Assembly: GCF_019511375.1 (NCBI RefSeq)
Contig: NZ_JAEUAO010000001.1
Location: 186,001 to 250,000, forward strand
Direction: 5' to 3'
Length of the DNA: 64,000 bases
DNA from: Rhizobium herbae
GTDB lineage: Bacteria > Pseudomonadota > Alphaproteobacteria > Rhizobiales > Rhizobiaceae
The notes under the pieces were generated by a model, which ran no database searches, was not told where the DNA came from, and saw only the letters and a program-made list of their open reading frames with translations. Every line of letters starts with the position of its first letter. The first letter of the stretch is position 1. A program made the position numbers and the translations under genes. This document shows, one piece after another, positions 17,729 to 26,683 of this stretch.

Positions 17729-18835
17729 ATGTATAGGGGGCGGATCGAGAAGGACCTCAATATCTGGGTCGCGAAGGGCATGCTTGGCGCCGACGCAGCG
17801 AAGGCAATGCTTGCCGAATATGATTCCCGCGAGACGGTTTTCAGTGCAGGCAGGGTGCTGCTGGCGTTGGCGGCGGTCCTCCTGTCGGCTGCCATCCTGT
17901 TGCTGGTTGCAGCTAATTGGGAGGCGATTCCCCGGCTTGTCCGTGTCGGCGGTATCGTCGCCCTGATCTGGGCCTTCTATCTGTTGGCAGCTGTGTGCCT
18001 GGGACGCGGTTGGCGCGGCCTGGGGGCTGCCTTTCTTGTCCTCGGGACCATGACGTTCGGCGGCGCGATCGCGCTGGTCGGGCAGATGTATCACCTGTCA
18101 GGCGATGCGGCCGATGCGCTGCTGATCTGGTTCGCGGCTGCCTGCGTCGCGGCGCTTGCGTTTCGTTCGGCGGCCCTTTCGGTGATCTCGGGCTTTCTGG
18201 CGTGGGCTGTTTTTGGCCAGTTGGTGATGGATAATGACGCAAGCTTTGCGGGCAACGGCTATATCTATTTCATTCCGGGGCTGATTGTCCTGGTGGTCGC
18301 ACTGGTCCGCTATACCAATGCTGGTGCAGCCCGCCATCTCGCCTATCTGCTCGCCCTGGCCTGGCTCGGCTGGCTCTATCTCGAACTGCCGGACGTCCGG
18401 CTTGCCGCCGCTCTGTTCGGCCTTGGCCTGCTGGCGTTCCTGCTTGTCAGTTTACCGATGTCGCCGCTCTATCGCTTTGCTCAAGAGGCGGGCGCTGCGC
18501 CCGCGTTCTACAGCTTTGCGCTGGCGATCCTCGGGCTCGCGGCATTGCATGCGGATATGGACGGGCTTGGCCAGGAGGTCGCGCTCGGCGCAACGACGCT
18601 TGGCGTCGCTCTGGGCGGTATCGCTGTTGCCGGCCGGCTGAACGGCGCCGTGCGGTTTCTTGGCTATGCGGTCTTCGCCGTTGAAATCCTCTATCTGGCC
18701 TTCGAGACGCTTGGCAGTATTCTCGGTACGTCGGGCTTCTTCCTGATTTCGGGCGTCGTTGTCGGGCTGATCGCCTGGCTGGTGATCCGCCTGGAGAAAC
18801 GGCTCGCCGCGAAGCCGGCAGTGGAGGGCATATGA
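17729..18835 (+). CDS. DUF2157 multi-pass membrane protein
   Basis: 368 residues from ATG 17729, 6 bp after AAGGAGG. A short cytoplasmic N-terminus (MYRGRIEKDLNIWVAKGMLG) precedes AMLAEYDSRETVFSAGRVLL and a series of about ten membrane helices to the C-terminal RLEKRLAAKPAVEGI. The N-terminal block with D-x-R-x-x-x-x-x-x-L-L-x-x-A-A-x-L-L is typical of DUF2157. The function is unknown. A GDYXXLXY-domain gene begins 1 bp after the stop, the usual partner of DUF2157, suggesting that the two proteins act together in the inner membrane. Confidence 0.88.
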   Translation: MYRGRIEKDLNIWVAKGMLGADAAKAMLAEYDSRETVFSAGRVLLALAAVLLSAAILLLVAANWEAIPRLVRVGGIVALIWAFYLLAAVCLGRGWRGLGAAFLVLGTMTFGGAIALVGQMYHLSGDAADALLIWFAAACVAALAFRSAALSVISGFLAWAVFGQLVMDNDASFAGNGYIYFIPGLIVLVVALVRYTNAGAARHLAYLLALAWLGWLYLELPDVRLAAALFGLGLLAFLLVSLPMSPLYRFAQEAGAAPAFYSFALAILGLAALHADMDGLGQEVALGATTLGVALGGIAVAGRLNGAVRFLGYAVFAVEILYLAFETLGSILGTSGFFLISGVVVGLIAWLVIRLEKRLAAKPAVEGI

Positions 18836-18836
18836 C

Positions 18837-19405
18837 ATGAGCGAGAATCCGATCTTTCGCCCGCTGGTCGCAGCGATCATCGTGGCTCTGCTGCAGACTG
18901 CCTTTCTCGGCTACATGATCGAAAGCCGCGCAGCGGCGCCGATGTCGTGCTGAAGACCGTTCCCGTCGATCCGCGCGATCTGCTACGCGGTGACTATGTC
19001 ATTCTCGCCTACGACATCTCGACCATTCCCGCTGATAAGATCACCGGCGGTTTTCCGACGGAAGCTACGGATGCGCAGCTATCGGTGCGGCTCGAGAAGC
19101 AATCGGATGGTTTCTGGGGCGTGGCGGAGGCCTCCTTCGGTTCGCTCTCACCGAAAGACGCCAGCGTGATCGCGCGCAGCGCGCCCTTCTACTTCTATCC
19201 GACGCCCGACAACCCTCCTTCCTCTCTGAATGTCGAATATGGGATCGAACGGTATTATGTGCCTGAAGGCGAGGGCAGGGTGCTGGAGGAGGCGCGCAAT
19301 ACCAGCGCACTTGCCGTGACAGCAAGCGTTGACCACGATGGCCGCATGCAGATCCGCGTGATCGCGATCGATGGAAAACCGCTGTACGAAGAGCCGCTCT
19401 ACTGA
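18837..19405 (+). pseudogene. GDYXXLXY-domain protein, frameshifted
   Basis: The N-terminal frame starts at ATG 18837 (MSENPIFRPLVAAIIVALLQ), gives one membrane helix, and stops at TGA 18951-18953 after 38 residues. The periplasmic domain continues in another frame: ADVVLKTVPVDPRDLLRGDY then VILAYD, the GDYVILAY signature, through to 19405. The join falls in a GC-rich segment near 18920-18940 and is consistent with loss of about ten bases or of one base. A GTG at 18947 overlaps the first stop (GTGCTGA), so the second part could be re-initiated by coupling as a protein without a membrane anchor. It is the partner of the DUF2157 gene. Confidence 0.8.
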
Positions 19406-19595
19406 TCTTTACAGTTGTGTTTTCCGCCAAGTGACAAGAACACGACGGCAACCGTATTTTTCCTTTGATCCATTGCAAACGGGTGATATAGAGACGCCGC
19501 GCTCGGGAACGCCCTGAACCCGGCGCAGAATGTGTTGCGGCTTTTGCAGCGATGTCTTCTGTGCCGATGCGAGCAGGCGCTGCGGTTTTCTGAAC

Positions 19596-19680
<85 letters not shown>

Positions 19681-19851
19681 GAATAAGGGACGTCCAGGGC
19701 TGGTTCTTGGCGTCGATCGAGAAGACGGCGCCATTTTGCTTGCAAAACGGTGACTGATTTGCGTAAAGCCACTCCCGGCAAATGGATCGGCTCAAGTGCT
19801 CGTGTACAGAACACCGACAGAGCCCTGTCAACGTGAAATGAAGGTTTGAAC

Positions 19852-21327
19852 ATGCAGGTTATCGAAACGCTCGCTGAAGGGCTGAAGCGCGAACTCAAGG
19901 TCGTCATTCCGGCCAAGGACATGGAAGCTCGTATGAACGAGCGCCTCGAAGACGCCAAGGGCAAGGTCCGTATCAACGGCTTCCGTCCGGGCAAGGTGCC
20001 GTTCGCGCATCTGAAGAAGATGTACGGCAAGTCGATCATGGCCGAACTGGTCAACGAACTGGTTCGCGAAAAGCCGACCGAGATTCTGTCGGAGCGCGGC
20101 GAAAAGTCGGCGACCCAGCCGGAAATCGCGATGACCGAGAACGAGGCCGAAGCCGACAAGATCCTGAACGCAGAGGTCGATTTCGAATTCACGCTGGCTT
20201 ACGAAGTCCTTCCGGCGATCGAGCTGAAGGATGTGAGCGGCATCAAGGTGACGCGCGAAGTCGTCGATATCGACGACGCCGAAGTCACCGAGCAGATCCT
20301 GAAGATCGCTGAAAACGCCCGCACCTACGAAAACAAGAAGGGCAAGGCCGCAAACGGCGACCGCGTCACGATCGATTATCTCGGCAAGGTCGACGGCGTC
20401 GCCTTTGACGGTGGCAAGGACGAGGATGCCGAACTGGTTCTCGGCTCCAACCGCTTCATCCCGGGTTTCGAAGAGCAGCTCGTCGGCGTGAAGGCAGGTG
20501 ACGAAAAAGTCATCACCGTAACCTTCCCGGCCGAATATCCGGCTGCGAACCTCGCGGGCAAGGAAGCCACCTTCGACATCACCGTCAAGGACGTTGCCGC
20601 TGCTGCCGAAGTCGAAATCAACGACGAGCTCGCCACCAAGCTTGGCCTCGAATCGGCTGACAAGCTCAAGGAAGTCGTCCGCGGCCAGATCGAAAGCCAG
20701 TACGGCTCGATGACCCGCCAGAAGGTCAAGCGCCAGATCCTCGATCAGCTGGACGAGCTCTATCAGTTCGACACGCCGCAGCGCCTCGTCGACGCCGAGT
20801 TCGACAACATCTGGCGCCAGATCAACACCGACCTGCAGCAGGCCGGCAAGACCTTCGCCGACGAAGACACGACGGAAGAAGAAGCTCGCGCCGAATACCG
20901 CAAGTTGGCGGAACGCCGCGTGCGCCTCGGCCTCGTTCTCTCTGAAATTGGCGAAAAGGCCGGCGTTCAGGTGAGCGACGAGGAAATGCAGCGCTCGCTG
21001 TTCGAACAGCTGCGCCAATTCCCGGGCCAGGAAAAGCAGATCATCGACTACTTCCAGAAGACCCCGGGTGCCGCCGCTTCGCTGCGCGCGCCGATCTTCG
21101 AAGAAAAGGTCGTCGATCACCTGCTCTCCGAAGTGAAGGTCACCGACAAGATCGTCAGCAAGGAAGAGCTGATGGCGGATGACGAAGAGGGCGCTTCGGA
21201 AACGAAGAAGGCCGCGCCGAAGAAGAAGGCCGCTGCCAAGGCTGAAGTTGCCGAAGGCGAAGAAGCCGCTGCGCCGAAGAAGAAGGCCCCGGCCAAGAAG
21301 AAGTCCGCTGACGATAGCGCCGAATAA
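19852..21327 (+). CDS. tig: Trigger factor
   Basis: 491 residues from ATG 19852, with AAGG 7 bp upstream; a TTG two codons earlier is also in frame. The ribosome-binding domain has the signature [17 protein letters not shown] (about residues 43-59). The FKBP-type prolyl isomerase domain follows (about 160-245; [26 protein letters not shown]), then the helical chaperone domain. The C-terminus is an alpha-proteobacterial Lys/Ala tail ([15 protein letters not shown]), probably disordered. Trigger factor binds the ribosome exit tunnel and folds nascent chains. A strong terminator follows at 21353-21379. Confidence 0.97.
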   Translation: MQVIETLAEGLKRELKVVIPAKDMEARMNERLEDAKGKVRINGFRPGKVPFAHLKKMYGKSIMAELVNELVREKPTEILSERGEKSATQPEIAMTENEAEADKILNAEVDFEFTLAYEVLPAIELKDVSGIKVTREVVDIDDAEVTEQILKIAENARTYENKKGKAANGDRVTIDYLGKVDGVAFDGGKDEDAELVLGSNRFIPGFEEQLVGVKAGDEKVITVTFPAEYPAANLAGKEATFDITVKDVAAAAEVEINDELATKLGLESADKLKEVVRGQIESQYGSMTRQKVKRQILDQLDELYQFDTPQRLVDAEFDNIWRQINTDLQQAGKTFADEDTTEEEARAEYRKLAERRVRLGLVLSEIGEKAGVQVSDEEMQRSLFEQLRQFPGQEKQIIDYFQKTPGAAASLRAPIFEEKVVDHLLSEVKVTDKIVSKEELMADDEEGASETKKAAPKKKAAAKAEVAEGEEAAAPKKKAPAKKKSADDSAE

Positions 21328-21352
21328 GTCTGGCGTTTCCGGAAATCTGAAG

Positions 21353-21379
21353 AGGCCGTCCCGTGAGGGGCGGCCTTTT
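21353..21379 (+). terminator. Rho-independent terminator of tig
   Basis: Hairpin AGGCCGTCCC, loop GTGA, GGGGCGGCCT followed by five T, 25 bp past the tig stop. Confidence 0.92.
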
Positions 21380-21617
21380 TGCCATGCGTGAAGATTTCTG
21401 AGGAACCAAGAGACCCGCTGTCGCGACCTGTCGGACACCGCGCCTGAGCTCCGCAGATTTGAGCGATCAGGGCAAGGCGCAGCAGTGCCTCAGCGCCCCC
21501 GTTGGCAAACTGCGTGCGGCACGATCACCTGCAGCGCCGCGTCAAGCACGACGCGAAAAGCACGCCGTAGCACGTTGAACGTGCTGCATAAATTTCAGGA
21601 ATTATGCGGTGGGTCGC

Positions 21618-23024
21618 CTATCCCTTTGCGACGAGTTCGCCCATTCGGTTCCCGGCATCGAGGCCAGCGATCTTGTATGCTTCGGCGAGCGTCGGATAGT
21701 TGAAGGTGTTTTCGACGAAATACTCGACGGTGCCCTTCAGATTGAGCACGGCCTGGCCGATATGGACGAGCTCGGTCGCACCTTCGCCGACAATGTGTAC
21801 ACCGAGCAGGCGGCGGGTTTTTAGCGAGAAGATCAGCTTCAAGAGGCCGGAATCAAGACCCATGATATGGCCGCGCGACGTTTCCCGGAAGCGCGCAATG
21901 CCGCATTCATAGGGGATACCGCGTTCCTTGACCTCTTCCTCGGTCAGGCCGCAGGTGGAAATTTCCGGTACGGCATAAATGCCGTAGGGGAAGAACTTCG
22001 GCGGTTCCTTGGCGATTGCGCCAACGGCGACGCGCGCAGCGATACGCCCCTGTTCCATCGAAGTCGAGGCAAGGCTCGGAAAGCCGACGACGTCGCCGGC
22101 GGCATAGATATTTGGCACCGATGTCTGGAACGTTTCGGGGTTGACGCTCAACCGGCCGCGGCTATCGGCTTCCAGCCCGGCTGCGGACAAGTTCAGCGTG
22201 TCGGTGGCGCCCATGCGGCCGGCGGCGAACAGCACCATCTCGCAGATGATCACACGGCCGCTGTCGAGCGTGATCGAGCACTTGCCGTGCGGCGTCCGCT
22301 CGACCTTTTCCGCCTTCTGGCCGAGATGCAGCTTCATGTTGCGGTCGCGCAACTGGTAGGTAAAATCCTCGACGATTTCCTTGTCGATGAAGTCAAGCAT
22401 CGTCGCCTTCGGATCGATCACCGTGACGTGTGTGTCGAGCGCGCTGAAGATCGTAGCATATTCGATGCCGATGACCCCGGCGCCGATCACGGCCAGGGAA
22501 CGCGGCAGATCTTCGATTTCCAGCAACTCGTCGCTGTCCAGCACCGTCTTTCCGTCGAAAGGGATGTAGTCCGGGCGGAACGGTTTTGTGCCGACGGCGA
22601 GAAGAATGCTCGTGCCGGAAACGCGAATGGTTTCTCCATCGTCCTTGACGATCTGCAGCGTCTGCGGGTCGATGAAGCTCGCCTTGCCGCGCAAGTGCTG
22701 GACGCGGTTGCGGGCAAACTGGTGTTCGAGCACCTCGACCTCGTGATCAAGCGTGATCAGAAGCCGGCGGCGCAGATCGTCGGCGCTGATTTCCTGCTTG
22801 ACGCGATAGGCACGCCCGTAAAAGCCGCGCTCGCGCCAGCCGGTGAGGTTCAGCGCGGTTTCACGAAGCGTCTTGGAGGGGATGGTCCCGGTATGGACAG
22901 AGACGCCCCCCACTCGTTTTCCCTGCTCGACGACAAGAACTCTCTTGCCCAGTTTGGCCGCTTGAATCGCGGCCCTGCGTCCAGAAGGTCCACTGCCGAC
23001 AACCAAAAGATCATACTGGTTCAT
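21618..23024 (-). CDS. sthA: Soluble pyridine nucleotide transhydrogenase
   Basis: 468 residues of the flavoprotein disulphide reductase superfamily. The FAD motif is VVGSGPSGRRAAIQAAKLG and the second nucleotide motif is AVIGAGVIGIEYATIF. The redox-active CxxxxC of lipoamide dehydrogenases is absent: the equivalent segment is HTGTIPSKTLRE, exactly the SthA pattern. The C-terminal dimerisation domain includes GVHIVGEGATELVHIGQAVL. SthA moves hydride between NADPH and NAD and balances the two pools in the cytoplasm. A terminator-like inverted repeat AGCACGTT lies just past the stop near 21570. Confidence 0.95.
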   Translation of the reverse strand: MNQYDLLVVGSGPSGRRAAIQAAKLGKRVLVVEQGKRVGGVSVHTGTIPSKTLRETALNLTGWRERGFYGRAYRVKQEISADDLRRRLLITLDHEVEVLEHQFARNRVQHLRGKASFIDPQTLQIVKDDGETIRVSGTSILLAVGTKPFRPDYIPFDGKTVLDSDELLEIEDLPRSLAVIGAGVIGIEYATIFSALDTHVTVIDPKATMLDFIDKEIVEDFTYQLRDRNMKLHLGQKAEKVERTPHGKCSITLDSGRVIICEMVLFAAGRMGATDTLNLSAAGLEADSRGRLSVNPETFQTSVPNIYAAGDVVGFPSLASTSMEQGRIAARVAVGAIAKEPPKFFPYGIYAVPEISTCGLTEEEVKERGIPYECGIARFRETSRGHIMGLDSGLLKLIFSLKTRRLLGVHIVGEGATELVHIGQAVLNLKGTVEYFVENTFNYPTLAEAYKIAGLDAGNRMGELVAKG

Positions 23025-23205
23025 GACGAGTTTCCGGTGATGGCTGGAGAATCATTGTGCGTTGCGGCAATGTTCACTCGCAAGCGTCTATAACGTCAAT
23101 CTTACAGTCTAGTAAGGCCTTATAAATTACGCTCGGTCTCGCAGGTGCCTGTTTTACGAAATGCGTTTATATATTGCCGACGAATTTACAATGGGAGATG
23201 GTGCC

Positions 23206-24276
23206 ATGGCCGTACACGAGACCGACGTCACGCGCGTCCATGATTTCAACCAGGACCTGCCTCCGCAGCAAGAATCAACCGACGTGCTCGGAAAGCCCCG
23301 CAGCCGGCCTGGTGTTGTCGCCGCGGCGGTTTACGAAGATGGTCAGCGCATTCGTGACATCGAAATCCAGGAAGCCCACAACTGGAGGGACCGCGACAAG
23401 GCAGTCGTCTGGATCGGCCTGCATGAGCCCGACGAAGCGTTGCTGCGGGAAGTGCAAGCCGAATTCGGTCTGCACGAGCTTGCCATCGAAGACGCCGGCC
23501 ATGCCCATCAACGCCCCAAGCTGGAGATCTACGGCGAGGCGATTTTCGTTGTCGCGCGGACGGCCCATATGGGCGGAGACGAAATCGTCTTCGGCGAGAC
23601 CCATCTGTTCGTCGGCCGCGGCTATGTCGTGTCCGTACGCCACGGACCATCCACCTCCTACAATCAGGTCCGACAGCGGTGCGAGGCTTCGCCGGCTGCG
23701 CTGGCGCATGGCGAGAACTACATCCTCTATTCCATCCTCGATTTCATCGTCGACAACTACATGCCCGTCGTCGAAGGGATTCATGCCGAGGTCGAGGAAC
23801 TGGAAGAACGGGTGCTGCGCGATCGGCTGGACAAAAAGGATATCGAGAGGCTCTATTTCCTGCGGCGCAGCCTGCTTCGGTTACGCAATGCGGTCGTGCC
23901 GCTGGTCGATGTTTGCCGGCGTCATGAGCATCTCGATCTTCCCGGCATGGATGCAACATTGCACGCGCTGTTTCGCGATGTCACCGATCATGTTCGCCGG
24001 GTCCAGGAAGATATCGACACCCTGCGCGAAGTGCTTGCCTTCACCTTCGAGGCCAGCCTGATGATCGGCCAGTCCGAGCAGACGGAAATTTCGCGCAAAC
24101 TGGCGTCCTGGGCGGCCATCCTGGCGGTGCCAACCGCAATTGCGGGCATCTACGGCATGAACTTCGACGAAATGCCCGAGTTGAAATTTCGCTACGGTTA
24201 TTTTCTGATCCTGGGGGTCATCGTCGTCACCTGCAGCCTGCTCTACCGAATGTTCCGGCGAGCGAAGTGGCTCTGA
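23206..24276 (+). CDS. corA: CorA-family divalent cation transporter
   Basis: 356 residues if started at ATG 23206 (MAVHETDVTRVHDFNQ), which has GGGAGA 7 bp upstream; in-frame ATGs at 23161 and 23191 are possible. A long soluble N-terminal domain is followed by two C-terminal helices separated by the CorA signature GIYGMNF, here IYGMNFDEMPELK. The protein ends RMFRRAKWL in the cytoplasm. CorA forms a pentameric Mg2+/Co2+ channel; transport of Zn2+ by ZntB relatives is an alternative. It converges on radC with a 9-bp gap. Confidence 0.93.
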   Translation: MAVHETDVTRVHDFNQDLPPQQESTDVLGKPRSRPGVVAAAVYEDGQRIRDIEIQEAHNWRDRDKAVVWIGLHEPDEALLREVQAEFGLHELAIEDAGHAHQRPKLEIYGEAIFVVARTAHMGGDEIVFGETHLFVGRGYVVSVRHGPSTSYNQVRQRCEASPAALAHGENYILYSILDFIVDNYMPVVEGIHAEVEELEERVLRDRLDKKDIERLYFLRRSLLRLRNAVVPLVDVCRRHEHLDLPGMDATLHALFRDVTDHVRRVQEDIDTLREVLAFTFEASLMIGQSEQTEISRKLASWAAILAVPTAIAGIYGMNFDEMPELKFRYGYFLILGVIVVTCSLLYRMFRRAKWL

Positions 24277-24285
24277 ACGCCCGCC

Positions 24286-25077
24286 TCAGATCAGCCGTAG
24301 CCCCTTGAGGCTGGCATGGCCGTCCTTGCCGATGATGATGTGGTCATGAACGGTGATGCCGAGCGGCTTTGCCGTTTCGATGATCATTTTGGTCATGTCG
24401 ATATCGGCGCGCGAGGGGGTCGGGTCGCCGGAGGGATGGTTATGGACGAGTATCAATGCCGTGGCCGAGAGTTCCAGGGCGCGCTTAACGACTTCGCGCG
24501 GATAGACAGGTGTATGATCGACCGTGCCGGTCTGCTGCACTTCGTCAGCGATTAATGCATTGCGCTTGTCAAGGAAGAGAATCCGAAATTGTTCACGGGT
24601 CTCGTGCGCCATGGCAGCATGGCAGTATTCGATCACGGATGACCAGGAGGCGAGAACCTGCTTGCCCTTGAGTTCGCTTTTCAGCGTGCGGTGAGCGACG
24701 GTCGAAATGAGCTTCAGATCGAAAGCCACGGATTCGCCGATGCCCTTCACTTCCTGCAGCAGGGTGGGAGAGGGGGCGAAGACGCCGGCCAGTGTCCCGA
24801 AGCGCTCGAGCAAGGCTTTGGCGATGGGCTTGGTGTCGCGGCGCGGAATCAGCCGAAAAAGCAGCAATTCGAGGATTTCGTAGTCTGCCAGCGCCGTGTC
24901 GCCATGGTCTCTGTAGCGGGTTCGCAGGCGGTCGCGGTGGCCATGGTAGTGCGCCTCTTCCTGCTGCGCGGCCTGGATGCCGAGCCCGGAGCGTTTTGCT
25001 GGCTGTTCCGCGAAAAAGCCCCTTTCGTCAGCCGGTTGCGAATCATCGCTGTCGGGAGAGAAAGGGGGCTTGGTCAT
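24286..25077 (-). CDS. radC: RadC family JAB1/MPN metalloprotease-like protein
   Basis: 263 residues. An extended N-terminus precedes a helix-hairpin-helix-like region ([19 protein letters not shown]). The C-terminal JAMM domain has the zinc motif [14 protein letters not shown], with an upstream Glu in [16 protein letters not shown]. RadC (UPF0758) was once linked to DNA repair, but this is no longer well supported; its role is unclear. It lies 7 bp after map on the same strand and ends against convergent corA. Confidence 0.95.
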   Translation of the reverse strand: MTKPPFSPDSDDSQPADERGFFAEQPAKRSGLGIQAAQQEEAHYHGHRDRLRTRYRDHGDTALADYEILELLLFRLIPRRDTKPIAKALLERFGTLAGVFAPSPTLLQEVKGIGESVAFDLKLISTVAHRTLKSELKGKQVLASWSSVIEYCHAAMAHETREQFRILFLDKRNALIADEVQQTGTVDHTPVYPREVVKRALELSATALILVHNHPSGDPTPSRADIDMTKMIIETAKPLGITVHDHIIIGKDGHASLKGLRLI

Positions 25078-25084
25078 CGCGAAC

Positions 25085-25912
25085 CTATGTTGGCAGTCCC
25101 GGACGGTCGAGACCGGCCGGTGACAGAGTGAAAATCTCGCAGCCGTCGGCCGTCACGCCGACCGTATGCTCATATTGGGCGGAGAGGGACCGGTCGCGGG
25201 TGACGGCGGTCCAGCCATCGGCCAGGACCTTCACATGCGGGCGGCCGAGATTGATCATAGGCTCGATGGTGAAGATCATGCCCTCGCGCATTTCCGGACC
25301 TTCATTCGCCCGGCCGTAGTGCAGAATGTTCGGGGCGTCATGAAACAGCCGGCCGACACCGTGGCCGCAGAAGTCGCGCACAACCGAGCAACGCTCCGCT
25401 TCGGCAAAGCTCTGGATTGCCTCGCCGATGGCACCGGTGCGTGCGCCCGGTTTCACCGCGGCAATGCCGCGCATAAGGCATTCGTAGGTGACTTCAAGCA
25501 GCCGCTCGGCGGCGCGCTTGATCTCGCCGACCGGATACATGCGGCTGGAATCGCCATGCCAGCCATCCACGATGTAGGTGACATCGATATTGACGACATC
25601 GCCCTCGCGCAGCGGCTTTTCATTGGGAATGCCATGACAGACGACATGATTGATCGAGGTGCAGGAGGACTTCGTGTAGCCGCGATAATTGAGCGTGGCG
25701 GGCAGGGCGTTGTTGTCCATACCGAATTCGAACACAAAGCGATCGATCTCGTCGGTCGTCACACCCGGCTTGACGCGGTTTGCCAGTTCGTCGAGGCATC
25801 GGGCAGTGACCTGGCAGGCGCGCTTGATGGCGGCGAAATCCTCGGGCGTGTAGAGGCGGATGACGCCGGTATTCTTGTAGGGCGCAGACGCTGCCTCGAT
25901 ATAGGTGACCAT
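25085..25912 (-). CDS. map: Methionine aminopeptidase, type I
   Basis: 275 residues. The metal and substrate residues are recognisable: His in [20 protein letters not shown], the two Asp in [18 protein letters not shown], His in [17 protein letters not shown], and Glu in [12 protein letters not shown] and in SAQYEHTV. The enzyme removes the initiator methionine from nascent proteins. It lies in a minus-strand run phaC-sfsA-map-radC with gaps of 7-30 bp, and is probably cotranscribed. Confidence 0.96.
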   Translation of the reverse strand: MVTYIEAASAPYKNTGVIRLYTPEDFAAIKRACQVTARCLDELANRVKPGVTTDEIDRFVFEFGMDNNALPATLNYRGYTKSSCTSINHVVCHGIPNEKPLREGDVVNIDVTYIVDGWHGDSSRMYPVGEIKRAAERLLEVTYECLMRGIAAVKPGARTGAIGEAIQSFAEAERCSVVRDFCGHGVGRLFHDAPNILHYGRANEGPEMREGMIFTIEPMINLGRPHVKVLADGWTAVTRDRSLSAQYEHTVGVTADGCEIFTLSPAGLDRPGLPT

Positions 25913-25942
25913 TACAATACTTTCAGTTGCCTTTCCCTGCTG

Positions 25943-26662
25943 TCATAGATCAGCAAAGGCGGGTTCGTCCATCATGATCAGGCCGTCCGGCGTAATTTGC
26001 TGCGGGGAAACCCGGCATTTGACGACGAAGGCCTCAACGCCGCGCTGGCGGGCCCGTTGGAAGGCCTGGGCATAGAGAGGGTCAAGGTCGTCGCAGACCC
26101 TGAAGGTCGCGCAGTCATCCCTTTGGATCAGATAGATCATGATGCCGCGATGGCCGGCCTCGACCATGTCGCCAAGTTCCTCGAGATGCTTGGCGCCGCG
26201 TGCTGTCGGGCTATCCGGAAATTCGGCAAGTCCTGATGCGCGGCTGAAATGCACGTTTTTGACCTCGACATAGGCGCGGCCGCGCTGAGGGTCGGTCAGA
26301 AGCATGTCGATGCGAGAGTTGCGACCGTATTTCTGCTCCCGCTGCAGGGTCGAATAGAGATGCAGATCGCCAATCTGGCCTGCGTTGATCGCTTCCTCTG
26401 CCAGCCGGTTGGGCAGGCCGGTATTGATGCCGACGACAGTGCCGCCCACGTCCACCATCTCGAGCATGTAACGATGTTTGCGCGTCGGGCTGTCATGCTC
26501 GGAGAGCCAGATGGGCGATCCCGGCGAGGTCAGGCCGCGCATCGATCCGGTATTGGGGCAGGAGCCCGTGATCGCGCGGCCATCCTCCAGAACTGCGTCG
26601 AAGAGAAAGCGCTTGTAGCGTTGGACGAGGACGGCAGGCACGAGTGGCCGTTCGAAGATCAT
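25943..26662 (-). CDS. sfsA: SfsA family DNA/RNA nuclease-like protein
   Basis: 239 residues. Family blocks are YKRFLFDAVLEDG, CPNTGSMRGLTSPGSP, GRNSRIDMLL and YVEVKNVHFSR, where the D and E..K residues form the PD-(D/E)XK-like centre. SfsA was named for sugar fermentation stimulation in E. coli and binds DNA; the family is now described as a nuclease, with physiology not settled. It sits between map and phaC on the same strand, 21 bp past the phaC stop. Confidence 0.95.
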   Translation of the reverse strand: MIFERPLVPAVLVQRYKRFLFDAVLEDGRAITGSCPNTGSMRGLTSPGSPIWLSEHDSPTRKHRYMLEMVDVGGTVVGINTGLPNRLAEEAINAGQIGDLHLYSTLQREQKYGRNSRIDMLLTDPQRGRAYVEVKNVHFSRASGLAEFPDSPTARGAKHLEELGDMVEAGHRGIMIYLIQRDDCATFRVCDDLDPLYAQAFQRARQRGVEAFVVKCRVSPQQITPDGLIMMDEPAFADL

Positions 26663-26683
26663 GAAGCCGAATTCCGTTCTGCC

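Noticed and set aside
19828..21438. 536-codon minus-strand open frame opposite tig
   Set aside because: Composition is shadow-like (many Phe/Leu/Arg/Asp runs mirroring the Lys/Glu-rich tig protein), and the plus-strand gene is certain.
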